Shown one piece after another: positions 11,270 to 20,951 of a stretch of 64,000 bases of DNA. A model generated the notes under the pieces. It worked only from the letters and a program-made list of their open reading frames with translations. It made no database searches and was not told where the DNA came from. Made by a program: the position numbers and the translations under genes. The DNA comes from CAZDBA01 sp965224765 (lineage in GTDB: Bacteria; Planctomycetota; Planctomycetia; Pirellulales; Pirellulaceae): positions 186,001-250,000 of the forward strand of contig CBDDAC010000043.1 of NCBI GenBank assembly GCA_965224765.1, in the 5' to 3' direction. The stretch's first letter is position 1; the number at the start of each line of letters is the position of its first letter.

Positions 11270-13081
11270 ATGTATGTTCAAACTATTGCAGTTTTGATCG
11301 TTGCGAGCGTTGCCGCGACTTTTGTCAGTGGGCAAACTGTTCAGGACGTTGATGTTCGCACCGTCATGAATTCAATCAATGCAGACAGCTATACACCGAT
11401 TCCAGAATTGGCGGGCGATTGGTGGCACGAAGATGTCCTCAAACCGCAGCGTGATTCAGATCGTCAGCTTGCGGTCAGCTTACATGACCTGCTTTATTTG
11501 ACGATCAAGAATTCGGCACAGGTTAAGGTCTACAGTGAAGTACCGCTAATTCGTGAAACCGCAGTTTCCGAAGCGATCTCTGCATTTGACTGGGTGCGTT
11601 ACGCGGAAGGCCTCTGGGAAGACACCGATGAACCTGTCGGAAGTTCATTGACCGTAGGTGGAACTGGAAACCGCCTAAAAGACCACAAATTGGGTCTGAC
11701 TTCAGGTCTTCGTCGCAAGACGTGGTCGGGTGGCGAACTGGATTTTTCGCAGCGATTCGGCCACCAAAATACAAATTCCAATTTCTTTGTTCCCAATGAT
11801 CAGGGAACTGCCCGGCTTTCATTGGGATTCACTCAGCCACTTTTGAGGGGACGAGGGCGAGTTTACAACCAAAGCCTTGCGGTTTTGGCGCAAATTGATG
11901 TCGTAACCGCCAATCAGGAATTCTCAAGGCAGCTTCAGTCTCATTTGCTGGAAGTAGCTCGAGCCTATTGGGCGCTTTACCTGGAACGAGCGACCTTGGC
12001 GCAGCGAGTCAAACTGTACCTGAAAACGCAGAAAATCGTTGAGATGCTTTCTGCACGTCAGCAATTCGATACCGGAAAGTCACAATTAATCAGCGCTCAA
12101 GCGGCATTGGAGAATCGTCGAGCCGATTTGGTTCGAGCTCAGGCTGCTGTCAAGAATGCTGAAACGAGGCTCCGTGCCTTGGTGAATGCTGACGAGTTAG
12201 GAAATGCCAGAAACACAGAACTGATTCCCGGCGAAGCACCAACGTTTGTCGCTTATGAAACTGATTTGAGTAATGAGATTACGGTCGCACTTACACAACG
12301 ACCTGAAATTGTTGCGGCCATGAAAGAAATCAAAGCGGGTGCTGTCCGTCTGAATATGGCCAAGCATGAAATGTTGCCCATGTTGAATTTAGTAACCCGA
12401 GCTTATCTAAGCGGCTTGCAGGGCGAATCAGATATCGCCGACGCTTGGATAGACCAATTCACTGAAGGTGCACCAAGCTATTCTGTCGGTATCCAATATG
12501 AAATTCCGATTGGGAATCGCGCCGCCAACGCCAGAATCAACCGACGCAGAATTGAAGCACGCCAGCTTCAAGAACAGTATCGCGCAGCTTTGGAGACGGT
12601 GAATGCCGAGGTGGAAATCGCGGTACGAGAATTGGATACAGCGTATCGCGAGCTGGCTGCCAAGCAACGCTCGCTGGCGGCGGCCAACTCGGACGTTCAA
12701 ACAATCGAGGCGCGTTGGCAAAGAGTTGTCGGAGGGGATGGATCGGCGAGCCTGAATTTGGAATCCCTATTGCGTGCCCAAGAGCGTGTGACCGAGACGG
12801 AGACTGAGCTCCTGAGCGCTCAGCTGACCTACAATTTGGCACTAATTAACCTGCGTCGAGCCAATGGAACCCTTCTAGAAGTAGAAAAGATCGATGCGTT
12901 CCGTGAGTGCGACAACGGCGTGCCATCGGTCGTTTTAGAAAAGGGGGATGCGTTTGCCAATATCGGACAACCCTACTTTGATCAAGCAGAACCTGTGGCA
13001 GAACTGCAAAATCTGAGACGAGTTAGTGAGCTTATTCAGTCAGATCAAGTTTCATCGCGAAATTCTGAGACCCCAAAGTAG
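11270..13081 (+). CDS. TolC-family outer-membrane efflux/export protein
   Basis: Predicted outer-membrane factor that would form the exit channel of the adjacent machine. The N-terminus (MYVQTIAVLIVASVAATFVSG) is a signal peptide, followed by a periplasmic lead of about 60 residues. The body has the two TolC/OEP halves. The first contains QPLLRGRGR, typical of this family, and the Ala/Gln/Arg-rich helical stretch LENRRADLVRAQAAVKNAETRLRAL (split here: LENRRADLVRAQ then AAVKNAETRLRAL). The second contains the VGIQYEIPIGNRAANARI strand region followed by a long coiled helix. At 603 residues it is longer than E. coli TolC, mainly in the N-terminal lead and C-terminal tail. It is the first gene of the plus-strand cluster, 45 bp ahead of the SecA-like gene. 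The ATG at 11270 is preferred for the signal peptide. Confidence 0.9.
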   Translation: MYVQTIAVLIVASVAATFVSGQTVQDVDVRTVMNSINADSYTPIPELAGDWWHEDVLKPQRDSDRQLAVSLHDLLYLTIKNSAQVKVYSEVPLIRETAVSEAISAFDWVRYAEGLWEDTDEPVGSSLTVGGTGNRLKDHKLGLTSGLRRKTWSGGELDFSQRFGHQNTNSNFFVPNDQGTARLSLGFTQPLLRGRGRVYNQSLAVLAQIDVVTANQEFSRQLQSHLLEVARAYWALYLERATLAQRVKLYLKTQKIVEMLSARQQFDTGKSQLISAQAALENRRADLVRAQAAVKNAETRLRALVNADELGNARNTELIPGEAPTFVAYETDLSNEITVALTQRPEIVAAMKEIKAGAVRLNMAKHEMLPMLNLVTRAYLSGLQGESDIADAWIDQFTEGAPSYSVGIQYEIPIGNRAANARINRRRIEARQLQEQYRAALETVNAEVEIAVRELDTAYRELAAKQRSLAAANSDVQTIEARWQRVVGGDGSASLNLESLLRAQERVTETETELLSAQLTYNLALINLRRANGTLLEVEKIDAFRECDNGVPSVVLEKGDAFANIGQPYFDQAEPVAELQNLRRVSELIQSDQVSSRNSETPK

Positions 13082-13126
13082 TGGAACGAATGTCGTGGCT
13101 GGCAGGAATTCCTACTTCCACAAGTA

Positions 13127-15058
13127 ATGTCCTACGCTGATTCTTCGATCGAGACTCGAATGTTCAATAAACTTGGATTCAGAACTGCCAAATCGGGAAG
13201 GCTTGGACGCCATCGCCGACCTGTGCCAGAACTGTATCAGGCAATTCAATCACTAGGGCTTCAGACTGATCCTCAGTTGCGCGGTTTTGCCAACGATCTA
13301 CGTGAGCGGATCCAGGGGAAAACTTTGCATGTTCAAGTCCGCGAGTTGATGCCGCTGGTCACCGAGGCAATTCGCCGTACGCAAGGTTTCGTTCTGCATC
13401 CGGTACAAATTGAAGCTGCCATGACCGCCGCATGTGGGCAAATTATCGAAATGCATACTGGCGAGGGTAAAACTGTCGTGACTGGTGCAGCTGCGATGCT
13501 CAGCGCATTTTGCGGTCAGGTCGTTCATGTCGCCACCACGAACGACTATTTGGCAGCAAGAGATTACCAAACTCTCAAACCAGCATTTGATTTACTTGGC
13601 ATCCAAAACGGTTTATTACCCAAGGAAATGAATCGGACTCTGAGTAGAAGGGCCTACGACTGCGAAATCACCTACGGGCCAGGGTATCAATTTGGTTTCG
13701 ATTTTCTGTTTGATCAAATAACAATTCGACAGAATAGTCCTTCACGCTTGGGAAGCTCAATTGTTCAGCAGTTAAACGAATTTGATTTGAATCAACAACT
13801 CGTGCAATGCCGTGGCCTGGATGCATGTATTGTTGACGAAGTGGATAGCGTGTTGATTGATGAGGCCACAACTCCGCTGATCCTGTCTTTCGAATCCAAC
13901 AAAAAAGTATCTGAGAGACCTTACCTGCTTGCACTCAAGTTTGCAGCCGACCTCAATGATGATCATCTCGAATTGGACGCCCGCCAAAAAAAGGTTGATT
14001 TTACCGAGGCTGGACTCCAGGCATTAAGACAGTTTCGGCGCACAAAAGAATTGGATTTAGAACGACCCTGGCAAAGCTACGTCCAAAGCGCATTGTACGC
14101 CCAGTATTTTCTGGTGAGAGACCAGGACTACGTCGTGCAGGATGGTGAGGTCAATATCGTCGATCAATTCACAGGACGTATTTTTGATGATCGAAGCTGG
14201 CAAGCAGGTCTTCATCAGGCGGTCGAAGCCAAAGAAGACGTGAAAATCAACACACCTCGCGTCTCAAAAGCTCGAATCACCCGCCAAAGGTTCATGAGGT
14301 TGTATCAATCCATTTCCGGTTTATCCGGAACGGCTCTTGGCGGTACAAGAGATTTTCGAGAGTTTTACGATGTCGGCGTCGTTCACATCCCTACGCACCT
14401 ACCTTGCAAACGGCGTTTGGATTCGCCCAGATTCTTCCGCGATCAAGAAGTCAAAATATCAGCCATCGTTGCCGATGTATTGTCACGTACGAAAACCGGC
14501 CAACCCATTTTAATTGGCACCAACACAATTCGCGACAGTATCGCCATTCAACAAGCCTTCGACGCCGAGGGGATTGAAGCAGTCGTCCTCAACGGGATTC
14601 AAGATCAATTAGAAGCCGACATCGTTGCCAATGCCGGGCAAGCCAGGGCGGTTACGATTGCCACAAACATGGCCGGACGAGGAACTGATATCAAACTTTC
14701 CGAGGAAGCAAAAAATAGCGGAGGGCTTCATGTGATTGGAGCCTCACCAAATCAATCGGCTCGGATAGATCGACAGCTGATCGGGCGGGCCGCTCGGCAG
14801 GGTCAACCCGGTTCGGCGCAGTTTTTCATTTCTGCAGACGATGAATTGGTTGAAAAATTCGCTCCGGCATTGGCAAAAAGGATCATCAAACGATCTGGAC
14901 GCCAGGGGGAATCGCCACAGGCTAGAGAACGAGATATTGCACAGGTTCAGGCGTCTAGGGATCGCGCCCAGTTTCAGCGGCGAAAAGAGATGGTGATGCG
15001 AGACAACTGGATGGATACGGTTAGAGATTCCGTTTTTGGAGAAACTACCAATGGATAG
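13127..15058 (+). CDS. SecA-like translocase ATPase, short paralogue
   Basis: Cytoplasmic DEAD-type motor related to SecA. Visible motifs are Walker A TGEGKT (residues 111-116), DEVDSVLIDEATTPL (237 on; housekeeping SecA has DEVDSILIDEARTPL), VNIVDQFTGR, the GLSGTA loop, TNMAGRGTDI (about 512) and IGRAARQG (about 551). It is 643 residues against the usual 800-1000. The reading ends soon after motor domain 2, so the helical-wing/C-terminal region and the zinc-binding tail of housekeeping SecA are missing. The normally conserved ERHESRRID is replaced by SPNQSARID. A second possible start is Met12 (13160). It lies between TolC and two HlyD-type genes, and its stop overlaps a possible start of the next gene (ATGGATAG). 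I infer a dedicated export motor and not the general SecA. Confidence 0.9.
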   Translation: MSYADSSIETRMFNKLGFRTAKSGRLGRHRRPVPELYQAIQSLGLQTDPQLRGFANDLRERIQGKTLHVQVRELMPLVTEAIRRTQGFVLHPVQIEAAMTAACGQIIEMHTGEGKTVVTGAAAMLSAFCGQVVHVATTNDYLAARDYQTLKPAFDLLGIQNGLLPKEMNRTLSRRAYDCEITYGPGYQFGFDFLFDQITIRQNSPSRLGSSIVQQLNEFDLNQQLVQCRGLDACIVDEVDSVLIDEATTPLILSFESNKKVSERPYLLALKFAADLNDDHLELDARQKKVDFTEAGLQALRQFRRTKELDLERPWQSYVQSALYAQYFLVRDQDYVVQDGEVNIVDQFTGRIFDDRSWQAGLHQAVEAKEDVKINTPRVSKARITRQRFMRLYQSISGLSGTALGGTRDFREFYDVGVVHIPTHLPCKRRLDSPRFFRDQEVKISAIVADVLSRTKTGQPILIGTNTIRDSIAIQQAFDAEGIEAVVLNGIQDQLEADIVANAGQARAVTIATNMAGRGTDIKLSEEAKNSGGLHVIGASPNQSARIDRQLIGRAARQGQPGSAQFFISADDELVEKFAPALAKRIIKRSGRQGESPQARERDIAQVQASRDRAQFQRRKEMVMRDNWMDTVRDSVFGETTNG

Positions 15059-15173
15059 ACGGCTGAAAAATAATTTGGCGGATTCAATGCGTCGCTCACA
15101 AAGCTTAAAGCCAGATTTCCCCTGCCCGGCGCATGGTGGTCGACCCGATCTCGGCAAGAGTGCAAACGTATCA

Positions 15174-16013
15174 ATGAAAATCGTTCTAGGCTTATTCGTA
15201 TTTTTTGTCTTTCAGCCGATGTTTGGCGTCGCCCAAGTGAAAACCAGTGTGACAGAGCCTTATGAGACATCCAAGATTGCTGCGGCTGAGCAGGGAGTGA
15301 TTCAGCAAATCGAAATCCGCGAAGGCCAAACGATTACGGCTGGCGAGGTGCTTGCCAGAATGGACCAGGGGATCCTGCCGGAGTCGAGGAAGCTCGCCGA
15401 ACTAAGGGCCAACTCCGAATCCAGAATCAATGCCACCAAAGCAGGACTGAAGCTACGGCTTAGCCAAAAGGAAAATATGGATGAGCTCATCAAGGCTGGG
15501 CATGCGAATCCATTTGAAGTGCAACAGGTTGTGGCGAAGTTCGAACAGGCGACGGCCGAGTATGAAGGAGCTCTTGAAGAACGATCAGAAAACCGGGCGG
15601 AACTGGATCGCATTGATGCGGAAATCGTAAGGCGTTCGATTCGCAGTCCGATATCTGGAATCGTCACTGAAATTCATAAACGCCACGGAGAATTCGTGTC
15701 TGCCAACGATCCGATCTTTGCGACGGTCGTTCAATTGGATCAGCTGCGGGTTCGATTCTATTTGAATGCAGAAACGACCAATCGATTGGCCGCAGGCCAA
15801 AGAGTCAATATTTATGTTGGCAAGGAACAAACGGAAATGAGCGGCGTCATTGAGTTCGTATCTCCAGTGGTCGAGCCGGATACGGGGTTCGCTCGTGTCA
15901 ATGTTCTGATCGCAAATCCTGACTTGAGTATTCGTAGCGGCATTGTCTGTGCCTGGGAAAAAAACCTCCGCACGACAATTCACGCGAATCATCTACAAGT
16001 TCCACGAAGGTAG
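15174..16013 (+). CDS. HlyD-family periplasmic adaptor
   Basis: Membrane-fusion-type adaptor linking inner membrane and TolC. I start at 15174 because MKIVLGLFVFFVFQPMFGVAQ is a clean signal sequence or anchor. The frame is open further up, and starts at 15051 or 15036 would add a charged tail of about 40 residues. Features are a lipoyl/barrel-sandwich half (GVIQQIEIREGQTITAGEVL), a coiled-coil hairpin of about 100 residues, the second lipoyl half (RRSIRSPISGIVTEIHKRHG) and a beta-barrel domain (LRVRFYLNAETTNRLAAGQ). At about 280 residues it is a compact adaptor. It is the third gene of the export cluster, with 6 bp to the next gene. Confidence 0.85.
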   Translation: MKIVLGLFVFFVFQPMFGVAQVKTSVTEPYETSKIAAAEQGVIQQIEIREGQTITAGEVLARMDQGILPESRKLAELRANSESRINATKAGLKLRLSQKENMDELIKAGHANPFEVQQVVAKFEQATAEYEGALEERSENRAELDRIDAEIVRRSIRSPISGIVTEIHKRHGEFVSANDPIFATVVQLDQLRVRFYLNAETTNRLAAGQRVNIYVGKEQTEMSGVIEFVSPVVEPDTGFARVNVLIANPDLSIRSGIVCAWEKNLRTTIHANHLQVPRR

Positions 16014-16019
16014 ACGCTT

Positions 16020-17928
16020 ATGAATACTCAAAACACCAACTCGGCGTCTACATCGTCTCCTCAAGTGACTGTCGGCAACATAGGTTCCAGAAAAACTGCC
16101 GGTCCGGACTCCAGTGGCGGTGTGGAGGATGTTGAGTTCTCCGCCGAGTTCAACCTGGCGCTGCTTCAATTGACTACCCAGAGTTTTTCGGAAGAACAAC
16201 TTCGCAAACAGTTACGTCTGTTGTCCATAAAATTCACCGGCGCCGTCGGCGCGGGGACACGTCATTTGTGATGACGATGGCGATTGGGACGTAAAACCCA
16301 AGCACAGTAGCGGGCGGCTGCCAAGAAGGAATGATTTTTCCACACAGTTGTCCTCACGCTGCGTCGATGTGATCAAGCATCAATCCGTACAAGTCGATTC
16401 TTTACCCCAGGTAGAGGGGTTTTACGGTATTTTTGCGCCTGTCAATCAAGTGGGCCAGACGCCCGAAATCTTGTTCTTGCTTTTGGCGGATACGGCAGAA
16501 TCTCGAAAGCCGATTTACGTCGTTGAAAAGCTGTTACAGACGTTTCGAGTATGCCTGCAGAGTTTAAGCTTGCAGCAGCATGACTGGAAAGTCAACGCTC
16601 TTTCGGCGGTCATTGAACTGGTTACCGAAACAGAAAACTGTCAAACCGTCTCAGAGGCCACGGAGCTGATCGTCAACCAGCTGTCCCGTCATCTTGCAGT
16701 CGGGCATGTTGCGATCGCTAAAGCAAAGCGCGGCGGCGTTCACGGAATTTCGATTTCCGGAATCTCCAAAATCGGCAAACGCTCAGAATCCCACCATGCT
16801 TTCAAACAATGCCTTTCGGAATCCGTGCTTCGAGATGAAGAAGCCAATTGGCCTGCCTCAAACGAAGCAAATGACCAACTTCTACTTGCGCATCGGCAAC
16901 TGGCGAATCAACTGAATGCGGATGCGGTATTTAGTTGCCCCCTACAAACGGTGGAAGGAAAACCATTCGGTGCTTGGTTGTTCGCCGGAAATCGGGAATT
17001 GATCGATTCCAGCCGATTGCGACGATTCGTTCAGGTGATTGCGCCTCGCATCGTCAATGCACTCCAAGCGGTAGAACGTGCCCAGCACCCGCTCTGGCTT
17101 CGAGCGATTAGAGGAATAACAGGTCAACTTGGGAAAAGAAAAACACAGGCAGGATTGTTGGCTTTCACGGCGCTGTTTGCGGCGATGTTTTACCCCATGC
17201 CCTATCGCATCCGCTGCAAATGCGCAGTCGAACCAGAGATTCGGAGATTTGCCGTGGCTCCTTTTGACGGCACGGTACTTAAAGGGTTTGTGAAGCCTGG
17301 CGAAAAAGTGAGCGTTGGTCAGCTGATGGCGGAAATGGATGGACGTTCGCTGCGATACGAACTCGCTGAAGTTGTGGCTAAACGAAATATCGCTTCAAAA
17401 CAAAGGGCGATCGAATTAGCGGAACGTGACATTCCAGAAATGTTGTTGGCCGAACTCGATGGGAAACGCCTCGAAGCAGAACAACAGCTTTTGAAATTCA
17501 AGCAAACGCATCTCCAGATCAAAAGCCCGATCGATGGTGTTGTACTTGCAGGTTCACTGGAAAGGGCGGAGGCATCGGCAGTTCGTACGGGTGACATCCT
17601 TTTTGAGGTCGGTTCACTTGAGCGAGTTGTGATCTACCTTGAAATTCCCGCAGAGGATTTGCCGCAGGTGGAAATTGGACAACAGGTGACGGTCTGGATC
17701 CAAGGACGTGAGTCGCAACCGGTTAAGGGAACCCTGCAAAAGGTTCGCCCTCAATCGGAGCGTCGGGATGCGAAAAACGTATTCATCGGCGAGTTCGTTC
17801 TAGAGGAGCAGGATGGGCTGCGTCCGGGAATGCTGGGTGCCGCAAGAATCGATGGACACGTAAACAGTTTGGGCTGGAACCTGTTCCACAAACCCCTTGA
17901 TTTTCTTCGTTCGCGATTGAGTTGGTAA
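16020..17928 (+). CDS. GAF-domain / HlyD fusion adaptor (frameshifted at about 16250)
   Basis: One gene read in two frames. Frame A runs from ATG 16020 to a stop at 16272. Frame B is open from about 16231 to 17928 and gives conserved-looking sequence (VICDDDGDWDVKP) before the TTG at 16348, so an extra base near 16250 most likely splits it. The cytoplasmic half has a GAF-like region (VIELVTETENCQTVSEATE through FVQVIAPRIVNAL). One membrane helix follows (AGLLAFTALFAAMFYPMPY), then a periplasmic HlyD part with two lipoyl halves (FDGTVLKGFVKPGEKVSVG; LQIKSPIDGVVLAGSLE) around a short coiled coil. A cytosolic sensor joined to an adaptor could gate export by a small ligand. It overlaps the next gene by 7 bp (translational coupling likely). 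Confidence 0.8.
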
Positions 17929-20231
17929 ATATAGACGTGACCAATATTGAATTTGATTCCCATGCGCTTTCGCAAACCTATGAATTGGGTCAAGCCCGGT
18001 TGCGATTGCGCTCGGACCTAAGATTTACGTTGCACAATGACTCGACATCGCCCTGGTACTTGGTCGAAGACGAGGGCGGAGGAAACTATTATCGAATCGG
18101 TGTCGTTGAGTATGCATTCCTTTCTTTGCTCAACGGCAAACGTACTCTCGATGAGGCGATTGCGCAACTTGCGTCATTGGCTTGTTGCGACGACTTGAAC
18201 GAAAACAAAGCCGCCTCATTAGCTCGATGGGTGATCGATTCAGGTTTGGCAGAAACATCTGCAGCCAAGGGCAAGGAAAGGATCCGGGAACAAAGGAAAC
18301 AGGAATCGACTCGGCAAATGTTTGAGTGGATGAATCCAATCGCATTTCGCATTCCGGTTTTTTCTCCTGACGCATTACTGACCCAAATGTATAGAGTCGG
18401 TGGCTTTTTGGCTGGCTGGCCAGTGCTATTAATCTGGTTCGTTGTTTGTGGATTTGGCGCGTTGACTTTGGCGATGGTTTGGGGTGAATTCTGGACAGAG
18501 CAAATTCGCGCGTTTTCCAGTTTTGATTTCCTTTGGCTGGCGGGAACTTGGCTGGCATTAAAGGTCTTTCATGAGTTGGCGCACGGCTTGGCATGCAAAC
18601 ATTATGGCGGCCGAGTCCCACAGTTTGGCGTGTTGATTCTGTTGCTGATCCCCCTGCCCTACGTGGATGTCTCAAGTTCGTGGCGGTTCTCTTCCAGTGG
18701 ACAAAGAATTCTGACCTCCGCCGCAGGAATGTTGATCGAGGCATTTATCGCAGCCTTGGCGATAATGATTTGGGCAAGTAGCTCACCCGGTCCAGTACAG
18801 TATCACATGGGAAATTTATTTGTCGCCGCCACAATCAACACATTGTTGTTCAATGCCAATCCCCTCATGAAGTTTGACGGGTACTATATTCTAGTGGATT
18901 GGGTAAAGATTCCCAATTTGTATACGCGGGGAAGAGCATTCGTAAAGTCGTTGTTCAAGTGGATGTTCTTCGGAGTCGAGTTCAAATTGGATTCAGAGCC
19001 CTCGCGAACCAAAACACGATTTGTTCGAGCTTATGGATTTGCGGCCATGATTTGGTTTGTGTTGATCTGTCTCTCTCTGGGCACTGCTGCGATAAGCATG
19101 CTCAGTGGAGTTGGGCTTTTGATTGCCATCGCTGCCATGGTGCTATGGATTGGGATTCCGCTTTTTCGCCTGGCGAAGTACTTGCTAAAAAAACAGGAAA
19201 CGGAGAATCCCAACCGAATTCGGTTCGTCGTTTTCAGCGGATTCATTATGGCGATGCTTTTTGGGATGGCTGTTGGATTGCCCGGACCCGAGTCGGTTAA
19301 GGCTCCCGTCGTAATAGTGGAAGACGATTTGGCCAGGATTCGGACCGGTGCTGCCGGATTCATCGAAGAGATCCACGTTTCCAATGGTCAAGAGGTAGAT
19401 GAGGGCGAATTACTCGTCACAATGGCAAACCCACAGTTGGAGGCGGATATTGCAGAACTCAAGTCAAGTCTTGTCGCGTCAAGATTGCGAGCCAAAGTTT
19501 ACAAAACCGATGGAAATCTTGCGACTTGGCAAATTGAAAATGAGACGAGTATTGGACTTCAAACACAGTTGGAAGTGCTGCTGGAACAATTTAACCAGTT
19601 AACCATCGTGGCTCCAGTTTCTGGCGCAGTGAACGCTGAGAATTTTGAAGAGCTATCTGGCGTGTATCTGAGTGCGGGTGAAGAATTGTTGTCGATCGGG
19701 AATTCCGGCTCCAAGCACGCGGTGGCTATGGTCGCGCAGCATGATGCAGTATGGTTGCGGCAACGGGGAGAACTTCAAAATGCGACGATACGACTTTGGG
19801 GCGCCCAGGAAGAATTCGTTGGCAAAATCACAGAGATTAGCCCCCGCGCGACGGATCGCGTTCCCCATTTTGCTTTTGCATCGAACTTTGGTGGCCCGTT
19901 AACTGTCGTCGATCGTCAGCATGTGGATGCCAAAATTGAACAAGGTGCTTCAGCGATGCGGCGAAAGTCTGCGAACCGACAAAGAAGCCGTTCTACATCT
20001 TTGGTTCATTTTGCCGACCAAACTCAAGGTCAGGATTCTAACGATTCCAAATTGGTGCAGCAGTATGTGGCCGTCATTGTTCAACTTCCCGCAACAGAGG
20101 CAGCAAAGCTGAGGACAGGGCAAGCAGGTGCGATGTCGGTTTCTTGCCGGGAAGATTCGCTAGGGAGTTATGTCTACCAGAAAACGAAACGCTGGATCCG
20201 GTCAAAAATCCAATTGACCCATGGACTTTGA
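17922..20231 (+). CDS. PqqD-like / M50 metalloprotease / HlyD fusion membrane protein
   Basis: Multi-domain inner-membrane protein of 769 residues. The start is TTG 17922, overlapping the previous stop; GTG 17937 is an alternative. The N-terminal 110 residues resemble PqqD-like domains (YYRIGVVEYAFLSLLNGKRT). A polytopic M50 site-2-protease core follows with zinc motif HELAHG (about residue 216) and the second motif NANPLMKFDGYY (about 310). More membrane helices come next. A periplasmic HlyD-like part then has two lipoyl halves (GAAGFIEEIHVSNGQEVDEG; LTIVAPVSGAVNAENFEEL). Both the HExxH and NPxxxxD residues are present, so it could be an active protease. In the cluster it occupies the place where a type I system has its ABC transporter. 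The role (protease, channel or scaffold) is inference. Confidence 0.85.
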   Translation: MVNIDVTNIEFDSHALSQTYELGQARLRLRSDLRFTLHNDSTSPWYLVEDEGGGNYYRIGVVEYAFLSLLNGKRTLDEAIAQLASLACCDDLNENKAASLARWVIDSGLAETSAAKGKERIREQRKQESTRQMFEWMNPIAFRIPVFSPDALLTQMYRVGGFLAGWPVLLIWFVVCGFGALTLAMVWGEFWTEQIRAFSSFDFLWLAGTWLALKVFHELAHGLACKHYGGRVPQFGVLILLLIPLPYVDVSSSWRFSSSGQRILTSAAGMLIEAFIAALAIMIWASSSPGPVQYHMGNLFVAATINTLLFNANPLMKFDGYYILVDWVKIPNLYTRGRAFVKSLFKWMFFGVEFKLDSEPSRTKTRFVRAYGFAAMIWFVLICLSLGTAAISMLSGVGLLIAIAAMVLWIGIPLFRLAKYLLKKQETENPNRIRFVVFSGFIMAMLFGMAVGLPGPESVKAPVVIVEDDLARIRTGAAGFIEEIHVSNGQEVDEGELLVTMANPQLEADIAELKSSLVASRLRAKVYKTDGNLATWQIENETSIGLQTQLEVLLEQFNQLTIVAPVSGAVNAENFEELSGVYLSAGEELLSIGNSGSKHAVAMVAQHDAVWLRQRGELQNATIRLWGAQEEFVGKITEISPRATDRVPHFAFASNFGGPLTVVDRQHVDAKIEQGASAMRRKSANRQRSRSTSLVHFADQTQGQDSNDSKLVQQYVAVIVQLPATEAAKLRTGQAGAMSVSCREDSLGSYVYQKTKRWIRSKIQLTHGL

Positions 20232-20279
20232 TTGACTTGGCTGGCAGGCCCAAGAAAATTATCGCAATGCACTCTAACG

Positions 20280-20951
20280 TTAAAGCGCTCGTTTGAGTGG
20301 ACAGTGTTTGGCTGAAACATTGTCGCCTCGTCGGTATCCTTCTAGAAGTGTACGTGATTGTTGAGCCAACATTCGACGGACTTCACGACGCTTGCCTTTG
20401 ACTCGCGGGATGGTCATGTTGTCGTAGGCGGTCGTTTGGTGTCGTAACCAAGCGATGACCGCTGATTCGGCACGCCGCTCCACGGGGATGCGGCTGGTTC
20501 TGGCCACGGTTCCACTTCCAACAGGAGTCGCATGGATTGCGATCGCCTCCGCCAGCCTTTGTGCCAACGATTGATGCGAATCGTGAAATCTCAAAAAATC
20601 AAACACCGCACGAGTGAAATCCTCGACATATTCCTTTTGTTTCTTGTCCCGACTACGTTTCGCCGATTCTTGGCGTTTTGAGTATGCCTCAGTCGAACGC
20701 TCTGCTTCGAGGTCCGTGGTGATCTTTTTAATGGTTTTTGAGTCGGCATAGACACCCAAGGAGATAACACGTCTTCCTCGCTTGGCCTTTACGGTCCAAC
20801 TAGGGCCTGCGGCTTTGACACGGCGCGTTGCTCCCGCATCTCCGGGCTGGAGCAAACTCCATCCGGCGGGGACCCTGAGCAGTTCCCCGGCATCAGTTCT
20901 GACGGTCTTGGCGTCGGAGCCAGGTTTTACAATTCGAGTTTGTAGCGGCAT
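20280..20951 (-). CDS. DUF2293-domain protein
   Basis: A 223-residue soluble basic protein. The C-terminal half carries the DUF2293-type signature (AVIAWLRHQTTAYDNM, then IPRVKGKRREVRRMLAQ). The N-terminal half has a charged helix rich in K/R/E. Function unknown. It converges with the export cluster, 48 bp from the M50 gene stop, and appears to be a single-gene unit. ATG 20951 gives MPLQTRIVKPG and no better start is visible. Confidence 0.8.
   Translation of the reverse strand: MPLQTRIVKPGSDAKTVRTDAGELLRVPAGWSLLQPGDAGATRRVKAAGPSWTVKAKRGRRVISLGVYADSKTIKKITTDLEAERSTEAYSKRQESAKRSRDKKQKEYVEDFTRAVFDFLRFHDSHQSLAQRLAEAIAIHATPVGSGTVARTSRIPVERRAESAVIAWLRHQTTAYDNMTIPRVKGKRREVRRMLAQQSRTLLEGYRRGDNVSAKHCPLKRAL

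Noticed and set aside
11523..15270. Minus-strand frames inside the TolC and SecA-like genes
   Set aside because: Antisense shadows of well-supported genes, with no homology features.
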